Assembly: GCF_034087045.1 (NCBI RefSeq) | Contig: NZ_CP139247.1 | Span: 4,304,001-4,368,000 of the forward strand | Origin: Chitinophaga sancti | GTDB taxonomy: Bacteria; Bacteroidota; Bacteroidia; Chitinophagales; Chitinophagaceae | Direction: 5' to 3' | DNA length: 64,000 nt | Part shown: positions 31,078-40,724 of the stretch, in pieces | How the letters are laid out: every line of letters begins with the position of its first letter | Position numbering within the stretch: the stretch's first letter is position 1 | Notes under the pieces: model-generated | The model's input: the letters and a program-made list of their open reading frames with translations, nothing else | Databases searched by the model: none | What the model was told of the DNA's origin: nothing | Program-made: the position numbers and the translations under genes

Positions 31078-32979
31078 ATGGCTAACACGGATAAGAAAGA
31101 TCTAGCAGCATCAGCCTATACCGAAGACTCCATTCGTTCGCTCGACTGGCGTGAACACATCCGCCTTCGTCCGGGTATGTATATCGGTAAGCTGGGAGAT
31201 GGTTCCAGTATGGACGATGGCATCTATATTTTGCTGAAAGAGGTGGTGGATAACTGCATTGACGAGCACACCATGGGTTTCGGCAAGCAGGTGGATATTA
31301 AAGTGACTGAACATAATGTGACGATCCGCGATTTCGGACGTGGTATTCCGCTTGGAAAGGTGGTGGATGTGGTGAGTAAGATCAACACCGGCGCCAAGTA
31401 CGATAGCAAGGCCTTCCAGAAATCGGTGGGTCTGAACGGGGTGGGTACCAAAGCGGTGAACGCTCTTTCCAATTACTTCCGCGTTGAATCCATTCGCGAT
31501 GGCCGCTCCAAAGTAGCGGAATTCGAGCGGGGGATCCTCACCAAAGAATACAAGGAAGTCCCTACCAAAGAACCTAACGGTACACTGGTGACCTTTATCC
31601 CCGATGATTCCGTATTCCGCAACTACCGTTATATCCCTGAGTTCCTGGAAAACCAGATGTGGAACTATTGTTTCCTGAATGCTGGTCTTACCATCAACTT
31701 CAATGATAAAAAATACGTCTCCAAAAATGGATTGCTGGACCTGTTGCAGCGCAAAACCAACGAGGATGAGCTACGGTACCCGATCATTCATTTAAGAGGT
31801 GAAGATATAGAAGTAGCCATCACCCACGCCAGCCAGTACGGAGAGGAATACTACTCCTTCGTAAACGGGCAGCACACAACGCAGGGGGGTACGCACCTGG
31901 CGGCTTTCCGTGAGGCTTTTGTAAAGACTGTAAGGGACTTCTATAAGAAAGACTACGAAGCGACTGACATTCGCACCTCTATCTGTGCGGCGATTTCCGT
32001 AAGGGTACAGGAGCCGGTGTTCGAATCCCAGACCAAGACAAAACTGGGTTCACTTACCGTGTACGAAAACGGTCCTTCTATGAAGGCTTTTGTGCTTGAC
32101 TTCTTCGCCAAGCACCTGGACGACTTCCTGCACAAGAACCCTGCTACTGCCGACGCCCTGAAGCGTCGTATCGAGCAGAGTGAACGCGAACGTAAAGAAC
32201 TGGCAGGTATTAAGAAACTGGCAAACGAAAGAGCCAAGAAAGCAAACCTGCACAACCGCAAGTTGCGTGACTGCCGCCTGCACTTCAATGATGAAGTTCC
32301 TACAAGAGATAAAGGCGACCTGGAAAGTAAACGACTGAACACCACCATCTTCATAACAGAAGGTGATAGTGCCAGCGGTTCTATTACCAAGTCCCGCAAT
32401 GTGGAAACACAAGCCGTATTCAGTCTTCGTGGTAAACCACTGAACAGTTTTGGTCTGACCAAGAAGATCGTGTACGAAAATGAAGAGTTCAACCTGCTTC
32501 AGCACGCGCTGAACATCGAAGAAGGACTGGAAGGCCTGCGTTACAACAGGATCGTGGTGGCTACCGATGCCGATGTGGATGGTATGCACATCCGTTTGTT
32601 GCTGCTTACCTTCTTCCTGCAGTTCTTCCCTGACCTGGTAAAGAATGGTCACCTGTACATTCTGGACACACCCTTGTTCCGTGTACGTAACAAGCAGACC
32701 ACTATTTATTGCTACACAGAAGAAGAGAAACAAAAAGCGATCAAAAAGCTGGGCAACAAGCCGGAAATTACCCGATTCAAAGGTCTGGGAGAGATCTCTC
32801 CTGAGGAATTCGGTACTTTCATCAGCGATGATATGAAGGTAGAACCGGTGATCCTGTCCAAAGACACACATATCCAGAAACTGCTGGAATACTATATGGG
32901 CAAAAACACCCAGACAAGACAGGAATTTATTATTGGTAACCTCAGGTACGAAAAGGACCTGATTGAAGAAGCAGAATAA
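31078..32979 (+). CDS. parE: DNA topoisomerase IV subunit B
   Basis: A 633-residue ATPase subunit of the type IIA topoisomerase that decatenates chromosomes. The GHKL ATP site is visible in [21 protein letters not shown] and [14 protein letters not shown]. The TOPRIM domain has EGDSASGS (Glu428) and DADVDG (497-502). The C-terminal [15 protein letters not shown] is typical. The first 10 residues of the longer TTG-initiated frame are dropped because ATG 31078 gives the family start MANTDKKD. It heads the operon parE-DUF1835-cupin-parC, in which spacings are 8, 2 and 3 bases. Confidence 0.93.
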   Translation: MANTDKKDLAASAYTEDSIRSLDWREHIRLRPGMYIGKLGDGSSMDDGIYILLKEVVDNCIDEHTMGFGKQVDIKVTEHNVTIRDFGRGIPLGKVVDVVSKINTGAKYDSKAFQKSVGLNGVGTKAVNALSNYFRVESIRDGRSKVAEFERGILTKEYKEVPTKEPNGTLVTFIPDDSVFRNYRYIPEFLENQMWNYCFLNAGLTINFNDKKYVSKNGLLDLLQRKTNEDELRYPIIHLRGEDIEVAITHASQYGEEYYSFVNGQHTTQGGTHLAAFREAFVKTVRDFYKKDYEATDIRTSICAAISVRVQEPVFESQTKTKLGSLTVYENGPSMKAFVLDFFAKHLDDFLHKNPATADALKRRIEQSERERKELAGIKKLANERAKKANLHNRKLRDCRLHFNDEVPTRDKGDLESKRLNTTIFITEGDSASGSITKSRNVETQAVFSLRGKPLNSFGLTKKIVYENEEFNLLQHALNIEEGLEGLRYNRIVVATDADVDGMHIRLLLLTFFLQFFPDLVKNGHLYILDTPLFRVRNKQTTIYCYTEEEKQKAIKKLGNKPEITRFKGLGEISPEEFGTFISDDMKVEPVILSKDTHIQKLLEYYMGKNTQTRQEFIIGNLRYEKDLIEEAE

Positions 32980-32987
32980 AAGACTGA

Positions 32988-33830
32988 ATGGAAACTGTGC
33001 ATATCGTATTTGGTGAATCATCCGTAGCTCCGATACAAGGTGCGTTCGAACTGGATGAGCAGCTGAAGGGAGACATCCTGCATTTTGAGGATGACCTGTC
33101 CATCGGCCCCCTGTTCATAATTGATACAAAAGATGGACAGGCTGGTCGCCGTCAATGGTGGAACCAGCTAGCCGGGGTAGAGGCACCTGCCGCGCCTTTA
33201 TTGATTGAGGGTGAGCCTGAGGAGCAACCTGTAGAAGAAACCAGTCCTGACCCGGAAAAGTTCAAAGAACTGAAAGCCCGACTTAAAGCGGATCCTGAAC
33301 TACAGGTATGGATCTGGGCCGGACAGAATGCCCGCGATGTAAGCGGCTATTTCTGGCTGGTGAGCCAGTTGTACGATTTTGCTGGCCGTATCTTCATCAT
33401 CTATCTCAATAACCTGCCTTTCCTGAATGAAAAGGGAGGCGTATTCTATCCCACCCACCTGCATCAGATCCTCCCGAAGGAATTCCTGAAAGCAAAGAAA
33501 CTGGCAAGGGCTATTTCCCTGGCCGAGTTTGAACTGGATGGTGATGAATGGAGCCGCCTGATGAACGAGAACGCGGGCATCCGGCTGCTGGAAGGGGGCA
33601 AGAAACTGAGAGGGGAACCAGCATCTTTTTATGATAAAGACCTGCTGGCGGCAAGTAATGCAGAGTTCCAGAAAGCGAATAAAGTCATCAACCAGGTAAC
33701 TGGAAAAATGAAATATCCTGTCATGGACCAATACCTGGGCTGGCGAGTGAAAGAACTGGTGAAACAGGGAAAACTGGAAAGCAAAGGCGAACTGAAAACA
33801 AGCAAAGACTTCGAAGTTAAACTGGTATAA
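32988..33830 (+). CDS. DUF1835/DUF3658 domain protein in topoisomerase IV operon
   Basis: A 280-residue cytoplasmic protein. The N-terminal half is a DUF1835 domain (METVHIVFGESSVAP; DDLSIGPL; RRQWWNQL; VWIWAGQNARDVSGYFWLV). The C-terminal part fits DUF3658 (WSRLMNENAGIRLLEGGKKL; DQYLGWRVKELVKQGKL). The molecular function of the family is unknown. It begins eight bases after parE and ends two bases before the next gene, so it must be translated from the topoisomerase transcript. A helper role for topoisomerase IV is inference from position alone. Confidence 0.85.
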   Translation: METVHIVFGESSVAPIQGAFELDEQLKGDILHFEDDLSIGPLFIIDTKDGQAGRRQWWNQLAGVEAPAAPLLIEGEPEEQPVEETSPDPEKFKELKARLKADPELQVWIWAGQNARDVSGYFWLVSQLYDFAGRIFIIYLNNLPFLNEKGGVFYPTHLHQILPKEFLKAKKLARAISLAEFELDGDEWSRLMNENAGIRLLEGGKKLRGEPASFYDKDLLAASNAEFQKANKVINQVTGKMKYPVMDQYLGWRVKELVKQGKLESKGELKTSKDFEVKLV

Positions 33831-33832
33831 TC

Positions 33833-34231
33833 ATGATCAAAGTAACGCCGGTAGCACTGGTCGGTGCCGACGAGAGAGGGAGTAACCACGTATGGTCCAG
33901 TGACCGTACAGGCGAAATGATCCTTTGCTATCGCAAAGCTGGCAGCAGCAGCGGACAACATTATCATGAAGGCAAAAGCGCCCACAAGAATCCTGAAATA
34001 TTGTACCTCCTGACCGGAGAAGCCAGCATTCACTGGTGTCCATTAGGTGGCAACAGTATTCAGACCATCAGGGCTATTGCACCCGCCAGAATAGAAGTGC
34101 CTATCCTGGTATGGCATCAGTTGGTGGCCGATACCGACTGCTGCTTTATCGAAATGAACTCCATGGATGATGTGCGCAAAGATTCCGTGCGGATATGGAG
34201 AGATGAATTTGAAAAGATGATCAACAAATAG
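33833..34231 (+). CDS. Cupin-fold protein in topoisomerase IV operon
   Basis: A 132-residue single-domain cupin. The metal-site pattern is seen in SGQHYHEGKSAHKNPEILYLLTG (split here as GQHYHEG and NPEILYLL), with the second motif in VPILVWHQLVADTDC. Two histidines, a glutamate and a later histidine could bind a metal. No specific enzyme family was recognised. It is packed between the DUF1835 gene and parC with gaps of two and three bases. Confidence 0.75.
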   Translation: MIKVTPVALVGADERGSNHVWSSDRTGEMILCYRKAGSSSGQHYHEGKSAHKNPEILYLLTGEASIHWCPLGGNSIQTIRAIAPARIEVPILVWHQLVADTDCCFIEMNSMDDVRKDSVRIWRDEFEKMINK

Positions 34232-34234
34232 ATT

Positions 34235-36775
34235 ATGAGCGACATCGATAATACACAACCAACGGACGAATCCTTACATAACATCACCCACATCGGGGGA
34301 ATGTATGAAAGCTGGTTCCTGGATTACGCTTCGTATGTAATATTGGAGCGTGCTGTACCCAGCGTGGAAGATGGATTAAAGCCAGTACAACGTCGTATTC
34401 TTCATGCTATGAAGGAACTGGATGACGGACGCTTCAACAAAGTGGCGAACATCATCGGTACTACCATGCAGTTTCACCCACATGGTGATGCTTCTATTGG
34501 AGATGCCATTGTGAACATGGGGCAGAAAGACCTGTTGATCGAAACACAGGGTAACTGGGGCGATGTGCGCACCGGCGACGATGCAGCGGCACCCCGTTAC
34601 ATCGAGGCGCGTTTATCCAAATTTGCACTGGATGTAGCCTTCAATCCCAAAACAACCGCATGGCAGGTAAGTTATGACGGCCGTAAAAACGAACCGCTGG
34701 CACTACCTATGAAGTTCCCGATGCTGCTGGCACAGGGAGCGGAAGGTATCGCTGTGGGCTTGTCTACCAAGATACTGCCGCACAACTTCAACGAACTGAT
34801 TGATGCTTCTATAAAATACCTGCGTGGCAGAAAGTTCGATCTGTACCCCGACTTCATCACCGGCGGTATGATCGACGTGGCGAACTACAACGACGGTAAA
34901 CGTGGTGGTAAGGTACGCGTACGTGCGCATATAGAAGAGAAAGATAAGAAGACCCTCCTCATCAAGGACGTTCCTTATGGGGTGACCACAACCGCCCTGA
35001 TGGAATCCATCGTAAAGGCGAACGATACCGGCAAAATCAAGATCAAGAAAGTGGTAGATAATACCGCGAAGGATGTTGAAATCGAGGTACAGCTGGCACC
35101 GGGTATTTCTCCTGATATCACTATCGATGCGCTGTATGCGTTCACGGATTGTGAGATCTCTATTTCTCCCAATGCCTGCGTGATCGTAGACGATAAACCC
35201 CGCTTTATCACCGTATCAGAACTTTTAAGATATTCTGCGGAGTTTACCAAAGACCTGCTGAAACGTGAGCTGGAAATCAGGCTGGCGGAGTTGCAGGAGA
35301 AATGGCACTACACCTCCCTGGAAAAGATCTTCTTCGAAAAGCAGATCTACAAGGAGCTGGAAGAGAAGCATAAGGACTGGGATGCCGTGATCGCAGCGAT
35401 CGACAAGCGATTTGTTCCTTATAAAAAGAACCTGAAAAGGGATATCACGCGGGAAGATATCGTGAAACTGACTGAGAAGCCGGTACGCCGTATTTACCGT
35501 CTCGATATCAATGAACTGAATGAACAGATTAAAGCGATCGATGCCGATATCAAACAGGTAAAACATGACCTGGCGAACCTGACAGACTTCACCGTATCTT
35601 ACTACGAAGGTCTGCTGAAGAAGTATGGTAAAGGCCGTGAGCGAATCACCGAGATCAAAACCTTCGATACCATCCAGGTACAGCAGGTGGCGATGGCGAA
35701 TACCAAGATCTATGTGAATCGTGCAGAAGGTTTCGTGGGTACATCGCTTAAAAAGGACGAATTTATAGCAGATTGTTCTGACCTTGACAACCTCATTATT
35801 TTCCGTAAGGATGGTAAGATGCTGGTGACCAAGGTAGCAGATAAAACCTTTGTAGGGAAGGATATCATTCATATCGATATCTTCCGTAAGGGCGACGAGC
35901 GTACTACTTACAACATGATTTATGTGGATGGTAAGTCGGGTATCAGTTATGCGAAGCGCTTTAATGTGACAGGTATTACTTTGAATAAAGAATACGACCT
36001 GACTACGAAGGGTGAGAAGAATTCCAAGGTGCATTACTTTACTGCGAATCCAAATGGAGAAGCAGAAGTGGTGAGCATCCGTCTGAGCCCGAACTGTGCA
36101 GCAAGGAACAAGGAGTTTGACCTGTTCTTTGAGACGATTGCGATAAAGGGGCGTAACTCAATGGGTAACCAGGTGACGAAGTACCCGATCCGTACAGTGA
36201 AGTTCAAAGAAGCCGGTGTGTCTACATTAGCAGGGCAGAAGCTCTGGTATGATGACCAGGTAGGCAGATTGAATACAGAGGAGAGAGGGGTGTATATTGG
36301 TTCATTTGAAGGGGAAGATAAGGTGTTTGTGGCGTTTAAGAATGGTACATATGAGTTGACGAATTTTGAGTTGACGAACAGGTATGATCCGAATGAACTG
36401 GTGTATATAGAGAAGTTCAATCCTGATAAGATTGTGTCAGCGATTTACTTTGATGCGGATAAGAAGCAGTTTAATGCGAAGCGGTTTAAGATTGAAACGC
36501 AGACGCTGAATAATAAGTTCCTGTTTATAAAGGAAGGTCAGGGAAATTATCTGGAGATGATCACTACGCATTCAGAGCCGGTGATATTACTTAAAACAGG
36601 TAAGAAGCGGAGTCCGGAGGAAGAGGAGATAGACCTGGCGGAATTTGTGGAGGTGACCGGGTGGAAGACGGTAGGTACGAGGATTGCGGGAGATGATTTG
36701 ATCAGTGCGGAACTGGCGAGTGAGGAAGAGGAGCCGGATGAGGGGAATGGGAATCCACAGGGAGAGTTATTTTAA
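34235..36775 (+). CDS. parC: DNA topoisomerase IV subunit A
   Basis: An 846-residue DNA-cleaving subunit. The breakage-reunion domain starts at YASYVILERAVPSVEDGLKP, has the quinolone-determining segment HPHGDASIGDAIVNMGQ, and carries the active-site Tyr122 in AAPRYIEARL. A coiled-coil tower region lies at about 335-480, and the C-terminal beta-pinwheel is divergent, as in Bacteroidota. The C terminus is acidic (SEEEEPDEGNGNPQGELF). GyrA would be larger and carry a GyrA box, which was not seen. It is the last gene of the parE operon, followed by two long hairpins. Confidence 0.93.
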   Translation: MSDIDNTQPTDESLHNITHIGGMYESWFLDYASYVILERAVPSVEDGLKPVQRRILHAMKELDDGRFNKVANIIGTTMQFHPHGDASIGDAIVNMGQKDLLIETQGNWGDVRTGDDAAAPRYIEARLSKFALDVAFNPKTTAWQVSYDGRKNEPLALPMKFPMLLAQGAEGIAVGLSTKILPHNFNELIDASIKYLRGRKFDLYPDFITGGMIDVANYNDGKRGGKVRVRAHIEEKDKKTLLIKDVPYGVTTTALMESIVKANDTGKIKIKKVVDNTAKDVEIEVQLAPGISPDITIDALYAFTDCEISISPNACVIVDDKPRFITVSELLRYSAEFTKDLLKRELEIRLAELQEKWHYTSLEKIFFEKQIYKELEEKHKDWDAVIAAIDKRFVPYKKNLKRDITREDIVKLTEKPVRRIYRLDINELNEQIKAIDADIKQVKHDLANLTDFTVSYYEGLLKKYGKGRERITEIKTFDTIQVQQVAMANTKIYVNRAEGFVGTSLKKDEFIADCSDLDNLIIFRKDGKMLVTKVADKTFVGKDIIHIDIFRKGDERTTYNMIYVDGKSGISYAKRFNVTGITLNKEYDLTTKGEKNSKVHYFTANPNGEAEVVSIRLSPNCAARNKEFDLFFETIAIKGRNSMGNQVTKYPIRTVKFKEAGVSTLAGQKLWYDDQVGRLNTEERGVYIGSFEGEDKVFVAFKNGTYELTNFELTNRYDPNELVYIEKFNPDKIVSAIYFDADKKQFNAKRFKIETQTLNNKFLFIKEGQGNYLEMITTHSEPVILLKTGKKRSPEEEEIDLAEFVEVTGWKTVGTRIAGDDLISAELASEEEEPDEGNGNPQGELF

Positions 36776-36791
36776 GGAAATTGAATAGGCT

Positions 36792-36848
36792 TTATTAGCT
36801 GAATTTTGTAAGCTGGCCTGCAGCCAGCTTACAAAATTCAGCTAATAA
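36792..36848. repeat. Perfect 25-26-bp inverted repeat after parC
   Basis: 36792-36816 pairs perfectly with 36824-36848 around CCTGCAG. The arms end in TTATTAGC/GCTAATAA, and the last eight bases are shared with the next hairpin, so the two cannot form at once. It lies 16 bases after the parC stop. Confidence 0.9.
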
Positions 36849-36901
36849 CCAAACTAAAAAGCTTTTGCCGTAGGCAAAAGCTTTTTAGTTTGGTTATTAG
36901 C
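36841..36901. terminator. Perfect 29-bp hairpin, bidirectional terminator between parC and treZ
   Basis: 36841-36869 pairs perfectly with 36873-36901 around GTA. The inner part has AAAAAGCTTTTGCC/GGCAAAAGCTTTTT, the usual shape of a two-way terminator. It separates the convergent genes parC and treZ and ends ten bases before the treZ stop. Confidence 0.85.
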
Positions 36902-36911
36902 CATTTGGGGG

Positions 36912-38708
36912 CTATCCATAAATCACAATACTCGTGGGTTGTAAGGCGCATTTTTTATTTGCCTTCAGGGAATTTTCATGATTCCCCGAGTCTAATATTT
37001 TAATCCATTCATCTTTGAATGTAGGCATTTCATATTCTAAGATATCATCCGAAAGATTGAATAAGCATAACAAATGCTCCATCCCATTCCTACTCTGCCG
37101 ATGCAATACATACCCTTTTTCTCCTATCAGCTGCACAAACAAGTCATCCTTACTGGTATTCTGCAATATCTCATTATCCCTTCTTAATTGTATCAATTTC
37201 TTATGCCATTCTAATAGCTCTTTATATTTCCCCTGCTTCCTTTTTCCCCAATCCAGCTTTGACTGAATAAACGTTTCCTCAGATTGTGGATCAGGAAACA
37301 TCTCGCCCTCCTTCAAAAAAGACTCAAATTCTTTTTTCCGTCCTTCCTGGATTCCTTTAATATGTTCCTCTTCCTTATAACTTACAAAAAAGAAAAACGG
37401 ATTATCCTCTCCGTATTCCTCCCCCATAAACAACATGGGAACATATGGTGATAAAAAGATCGCTGCCGCCGCTACTTTCAATCTTGCCTGATCAATGAGT
37501 ACAGATAATCTTTCTCCTTTCACTCTATTCCCGATCTGGTCATGATTCTGGTTAAACACTACAAAATGTTCTCCTGAAATACCTGCAGAGCTACGTCCAT
37601 ACCGCCGTTTCCTAAACTGCACATATTCTCCTGTATGCACGAAGCCATCTTTATATGCCTTTGCTAATTGTTCTAATTTATTAAAATCCGCATACCGGGA
37701 TTGTCCTGCTTTGTCCAATAGCACATACAATATATGATGAAAGTCGTCCAGCCACTGGGCATCTAATCCCATACCTCCATCGCTGGGGCTTTTCATTATA
37801 TTTGGTGAATTCAGATCGCTCTCGCCGATGAGGTAGTATTTCCGGCCGGTAGTAGCTTCTAATTCTTTTACCTTATCATGGATCACCTCCCACAACGTGA
37901 CCGCACTATTATCAAAAATACAATGCACCGCATCCAGTCTTAAACCATCAATGTGATATTGCTGAAACCAATGGATCACATTATTCGCAAAATAGCCCTT
38001 AGGACCGTCAGAATTAGCCCCATCAAAATTTATAGCACTACCCCAGGGAATAGCATAGATCTCCGAAAAATGAGGCCCAAAATGGTCAAAATAGTTGCCT
38101 TCCCCACCCAGGTGATTATACACCACATCCAACAACACCGCCATACCTCTTTGATGACAGGCATCCACTAATTTTTTCAGCCCTTCCGGTCCGCCATAAG
38201 AGTGATGCACGGCATACTGGTACACCCCATCATACCCCCAGTTCCGCTCACCGGGAAACTGGCACACGGGCATTAGTTCCAGTGCATTGATGCCGGTCTC
38301 TTTCAGGTCGTCCAGGTAAGGAATGATCCCTTCAAAGGTCCCTTCCGGAGAAAAGGTGCCTACATGCAATTCATATAAAATCAGGTCCTTAAAAGGCAAG
38401 CCATGCCATTGCAGATCCTGCCACTGGTACGCATCGTGATCCACTACAGCCGATGGGCCAAAGATGTCCTGCGGTTGCCAGCCGGAAGCGGGGTCGGGGA
38501 GATCTTTATCATCGATATTATAATAGTAGGTTGCGCCGGGAGGAACATTTTCTACCGTAATAGTAAAATATCCTTCCGCGTCTTTGGTCATTGCCATGGA
38601 CCTGTCATCCGGGGTGATAAGATGAAGTGTGACCTGCTCTTTTTCCGGTGCCCATACGCAAAAAGTACATGTATTATCAGGCTTGTAAAAAGCCCCTGTG
38701 TTTTTCAT
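36912..38708 (-). CDS. treZ: Malto-oligosyltrehalose trehalohydrolase
   Basis: A 598-residue GH13 enzyme that releases trehalose from maltooligosyl-trehalose. An N-terminal CBM48/isoamylase-type domain (TFCVWAPEKEQVTLHL) is followed by the barrel: LYELHVGTFSPEGTF, VVYNHLGGEGNYF, GLRLDAVHCIFD (nucleophile Asp259), LIGESDLN (acid/base Glu296) and FNQNHDQIGNRVKGERL. The last motif is characteristic of TreZ. The partner treY is not in the window. The promoter element at 38716-38723 leaves only seven bases before the ATG, which suggests a leaderless message. It is divergent from a GH13 glucosidase. Confidence 0.92.
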   Translation of the reverse strand: MKNTGAFYKPDNTCTFCVWAPEKEQVTLHLITPDDRSMAMTKDAEGYFTITVENVPPGATYYYNIDDKDLPDPASGWQPQDIFGPSAVVDHDAYQWQDLQWHGLPFKDLILYELHVGTFSPEGTFEGIIPYLDDLKETGINALELMPVCQFPGERNWGYDGVYQYAVHHSYGGPEGLKKLVDACHQRGMAVLLDVVYNHLGGEGNYFDHFGPHFSEIYAIPWGSAINFDGANSDGPKGYFANNVIHWFQQYHIDGLRLDAVHCIFDNSAVTLWEVIHDKVKELEATTGRKYYLIGESDLNSPNIMKSPSDGGMGLDAQWLDDFHHILYVLLDKAGQSRYADFNKLEQLAKAYKDGFVHTGEYVQFRKRRYGRSSAGISGEHFVVFNQNHDQIGNRVKGERLSVLIDQARLKVAAAAIFLSPYVPMLFMGEEYGEDNPFFFFVSYKEEEHIKGIQEGRKKEFESFLKEGEMFPDPQSEETFIQSKLDWGKRKQGKYKELLEWHKKLIQLRRDNEILQNTSKDDLFVQLIGEKGYVLHRQSRNGMEHLLCLFNLSDDILEYEMPTFKDEWIKILDSGNHENSLKANKKCALQPTSIVIYG

Positions 38709-38715
38709 ATCGCGG

Positions 38716-38723
38716 CAAACTTA
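38716..38723 (-). promoter_or_regulatory. Bacteroidota -7 element for treZ
   Basis: On the minus strand TAAGTTTG, an exact TAnnTTTG match, seven bases before the ATG. The transcript would start at or within a few bases of the start codon. Confidence 0.6.
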
Positions 38724-38806
38724 TGCAGGACTATAAGAAAAGATTATGCCGTGTTATAGTTTGGCAGAAATGTTGTTCCGATGATGAGAACCTAAAATCG
38801 GACATT

Positions 38807-40408
38807 ATGGACAAAAAATGGTGGCAGACAGGTATTATCTACCAGGTATATCCCCGTAGTTATCAGGATAGCAATGGCGATGGAGTCGGTGATCTGAAAG
38901 GTATTCTGCAAAGACTGGATTACCTGCAGTGGCTGGGTATAAACGCAGTATGGCTTTCGCCCATTTATCCTTCTCCGATGGCGGATTTTGGATATGATAT
39001 TTCCGATTATACAGGCATTCATCCATTGTTTGGCAACATGGCAGACTTCGATAACTTACTGGAAGAAGTACACAAGCGAGGCATGAAGTTACTGCTGGAC
39101 CTGGTACCGAATCATACGTCAGACCAACATCCCTGGTTCCTGGAATCCCGTTCCAGCAGGGATAATCCGAAACGTGACTGGTACATATGGCATGACCCAC
39201 AGCCAGATGGCAGCGCACCGAACAACTGGCTGAGTATGTTTGGCGGCATTGGGTGGGAGTGGGATCATACTACCCAGCAGTATTATTATCATGCATTCTT
39301 AAAGGAACAGCCTGATCTGAACTGGCGCAATCCCGAAGTGCAACAGGCGATGTTTGATGTGATGCGGTTCTGGCTGAAGAAAGGGGTAGATGGATTCAGG
39401 GTAGATGTGATGTGGCACATGATCAAGGATGCACAGTTCCGTAACAATCCGATTGATCCAAATTATGAACCGCATATGAGTACCTACTCGCAGTTATTAC
39501 CCGTGTATTCTACAGATCAGCCGGAAGTACACGAACTGGTACACCAGATGCGGTCGGTGATGGAAGAGATCGATGATGATCGGGTGATGATCGGCGAAAT
39601 ATATTTACCCATACATCAGTTAGTCACTTATTATGGCAGTGATAATAACGGGGCGCATCTGCCATTTAATTTTCAGTTACTTACATTGCCCTGGCAGGCG
39701 TTGCAGATCGCTTCGGCCATCGATCAGTACGAAGGGGCCTTGCCTGAAAATGGCTGGCCAAACTGGGTGTTGAGCAACCATGATCAGCACAGGATAGCGA
39801 GTAGGGTAGGAACACAGCAGGCGCGGGTAGCTGCAATGCTATTACTGACATTGCGTGGTACGCCTACGATCTATTATGGTGATGAAATAGCGATGCGCAA
39901 CGTAGCGATACCAATTAATGAAGTCGTAGATCCGCAGGGATTGAATATGCCAGATAAGAACCTGAGCAGAGATCCATCGCGAACGCCGATGCAGTGGGAT
40001 AATTCCCTTCATGCAGGATTTACGACAGGCAAACCCTGGTTAAGATTATCGAAGATCTTCCACCGGGATAATGTAGAGATGCAGCAGCATGATGTTTATT
40101 CTATGCTGACATTGCACAGGCAGTTGATCACATTGAGAGCCAATGAACCGGCATTGGCAGCAGGGAGGTATGTACCTGTGTTTGCGGATAACCAGATGCT
40201 GGCATATATAAGAGAAGCAGCAGATGCTGATACGTTTTTAATTGTATTAAACCTGACACATTTGCCTTGTTATTTCAGACCACCTAATTTTAGTTTTTCC
40301 GGTAAGGTGGAAATATCTACAATACCGGAATCTGCTGGAATTCAATTGAGTGATACAATTAGTCTGGATGGAGATGAGGGCTTAATAATCAGGTTAGATA
40401 AAAAGTAG
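38807..40408 (+). CDS. GH13 alpha-glucosidase (oligo-1,6-glucosidase-like)
   Basis: A 533-residue cytoplasmic glucosidase. The barrel shows WWQTGIIYQVYPRSYQDSNG at the N terminus, LLLDLVPNHTSDQHPWF, GFRVDVMWHM (nucleophile Asp200), RVMIGEIYLP (acid/base Glu264) and WVLSNHDQHR. QPDLNWRNPEV is typical of the alpha-glucosidase branch rather than of amylases. ATG 38807 (MDKKWWQ) is chosen; the upstream 53 residues of the open frame overlap treZ and its promoter. TATAGTTTG near 38753 is a loose -7 element. It probably degrades malto- or isomalto-oligosaccharides and is divergent from treZ. Confidence 0.9.
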   Translation: MDKKWWQTGIIYQVYPRSYQDSNGDGVGDLKGILQRLDYLQWLGINAVWLSPIYPSPMADFGYDISDYTGIHPLFGNMADFDNLLEEVHKRGMKLLLDLVPNHTSDQHPWFLESRSSRDNPKRDWYIWHDPQPDGSAPNNWLSMFGGIGWEWDHTTQQYYYHAFLKEQPDLNWRNPEVQQAMFDVMRFWLKKGVDGFRVDVMWHMIKDAQFRNNPIDPNYEPHMSTYSQLLPVYSTDQPEVHELVHQMRSVMEEIDDDRVMIGEIYLPIHQLVTYYGSDNNGAHLPFNFQLLTLPWQALQIASAIDQYEGALPENGWPNWVLSNHDQHRIASRVGTQQARVAAMLLLTLRGTPTIYYGDEIAMRNVAIPINEVVDPQGLNMPDKNLSRDPSRTPMQWDNSLHAGFTTGKPWLRLSKIFHRDNVEMQQHDVYSMLTLHRQLITLRANEPALAAGRYVPVFADNQMLAYIREAADADTFLIVLNLTHLPCYFRPPNFSFSGKVEISTIPESAGIQLSDTISLDGDEGLIIRLDKK

Positions 40409-40540
40409 TTGTATCAAAAATAAATAAACCTTCTCAGAATTACTTCAGGGATTAACTGGTTACATGAATAAAAAGAGGGAAGTTGCCGGAAGGCTCTGAG
40501 AATTGCATGCACGAAAATTCTCTCCATCAGGTACCCGAAT

Positions 40541-40687
40541 AAAATGGGGCTGTCTCGAAGTTTTGAGTTCTTATGTTTGAAAAAGGCAACATGGCTTCGA
40601 GATGAAATGTAACTTTAATTACAAAATCTCTGAGCCATGTTTACAAAGTCACTTAAAGTTACCGATTTTTCGGAACAGCCCCATTTT
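40541..40687. mobile_element. 147-bp nested inverted-repeat element (MITE-like or IS remnant)
   Basis: The ends AAAATGGGGCTGT (40541-40553) and ACAGCCCCATTTT (40675-40687) are perfect 13-bp inverted repeats. Inside are a second pair AACATGGCTTCGAGAT/ATCTCTGAGCCATGTT (40588-40603 with 40626-40641, 14 of 16 matching) and GTAACTTT/AAAGTTAC. The ends resemble insertion-sequence termini of the GGGGCTGTCTC type. No transposase remains. A complex terminator is the alternative reading. Confidence 0.45.
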
Positions 40688-40724
40688 TTTATCCCCTTAC
40701 CTGGTAGCGTCAGGTAGTCTTTTA

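Noticed and set aside
38648..38806. Upstream extension of the GH13 glucosidase gene
   Set aside because: It overlaps the start and promoter of divergent treZ and does not look like GH13 sequence; the family start MDKKWWQTGIIYQVYPRS begins at 38807.
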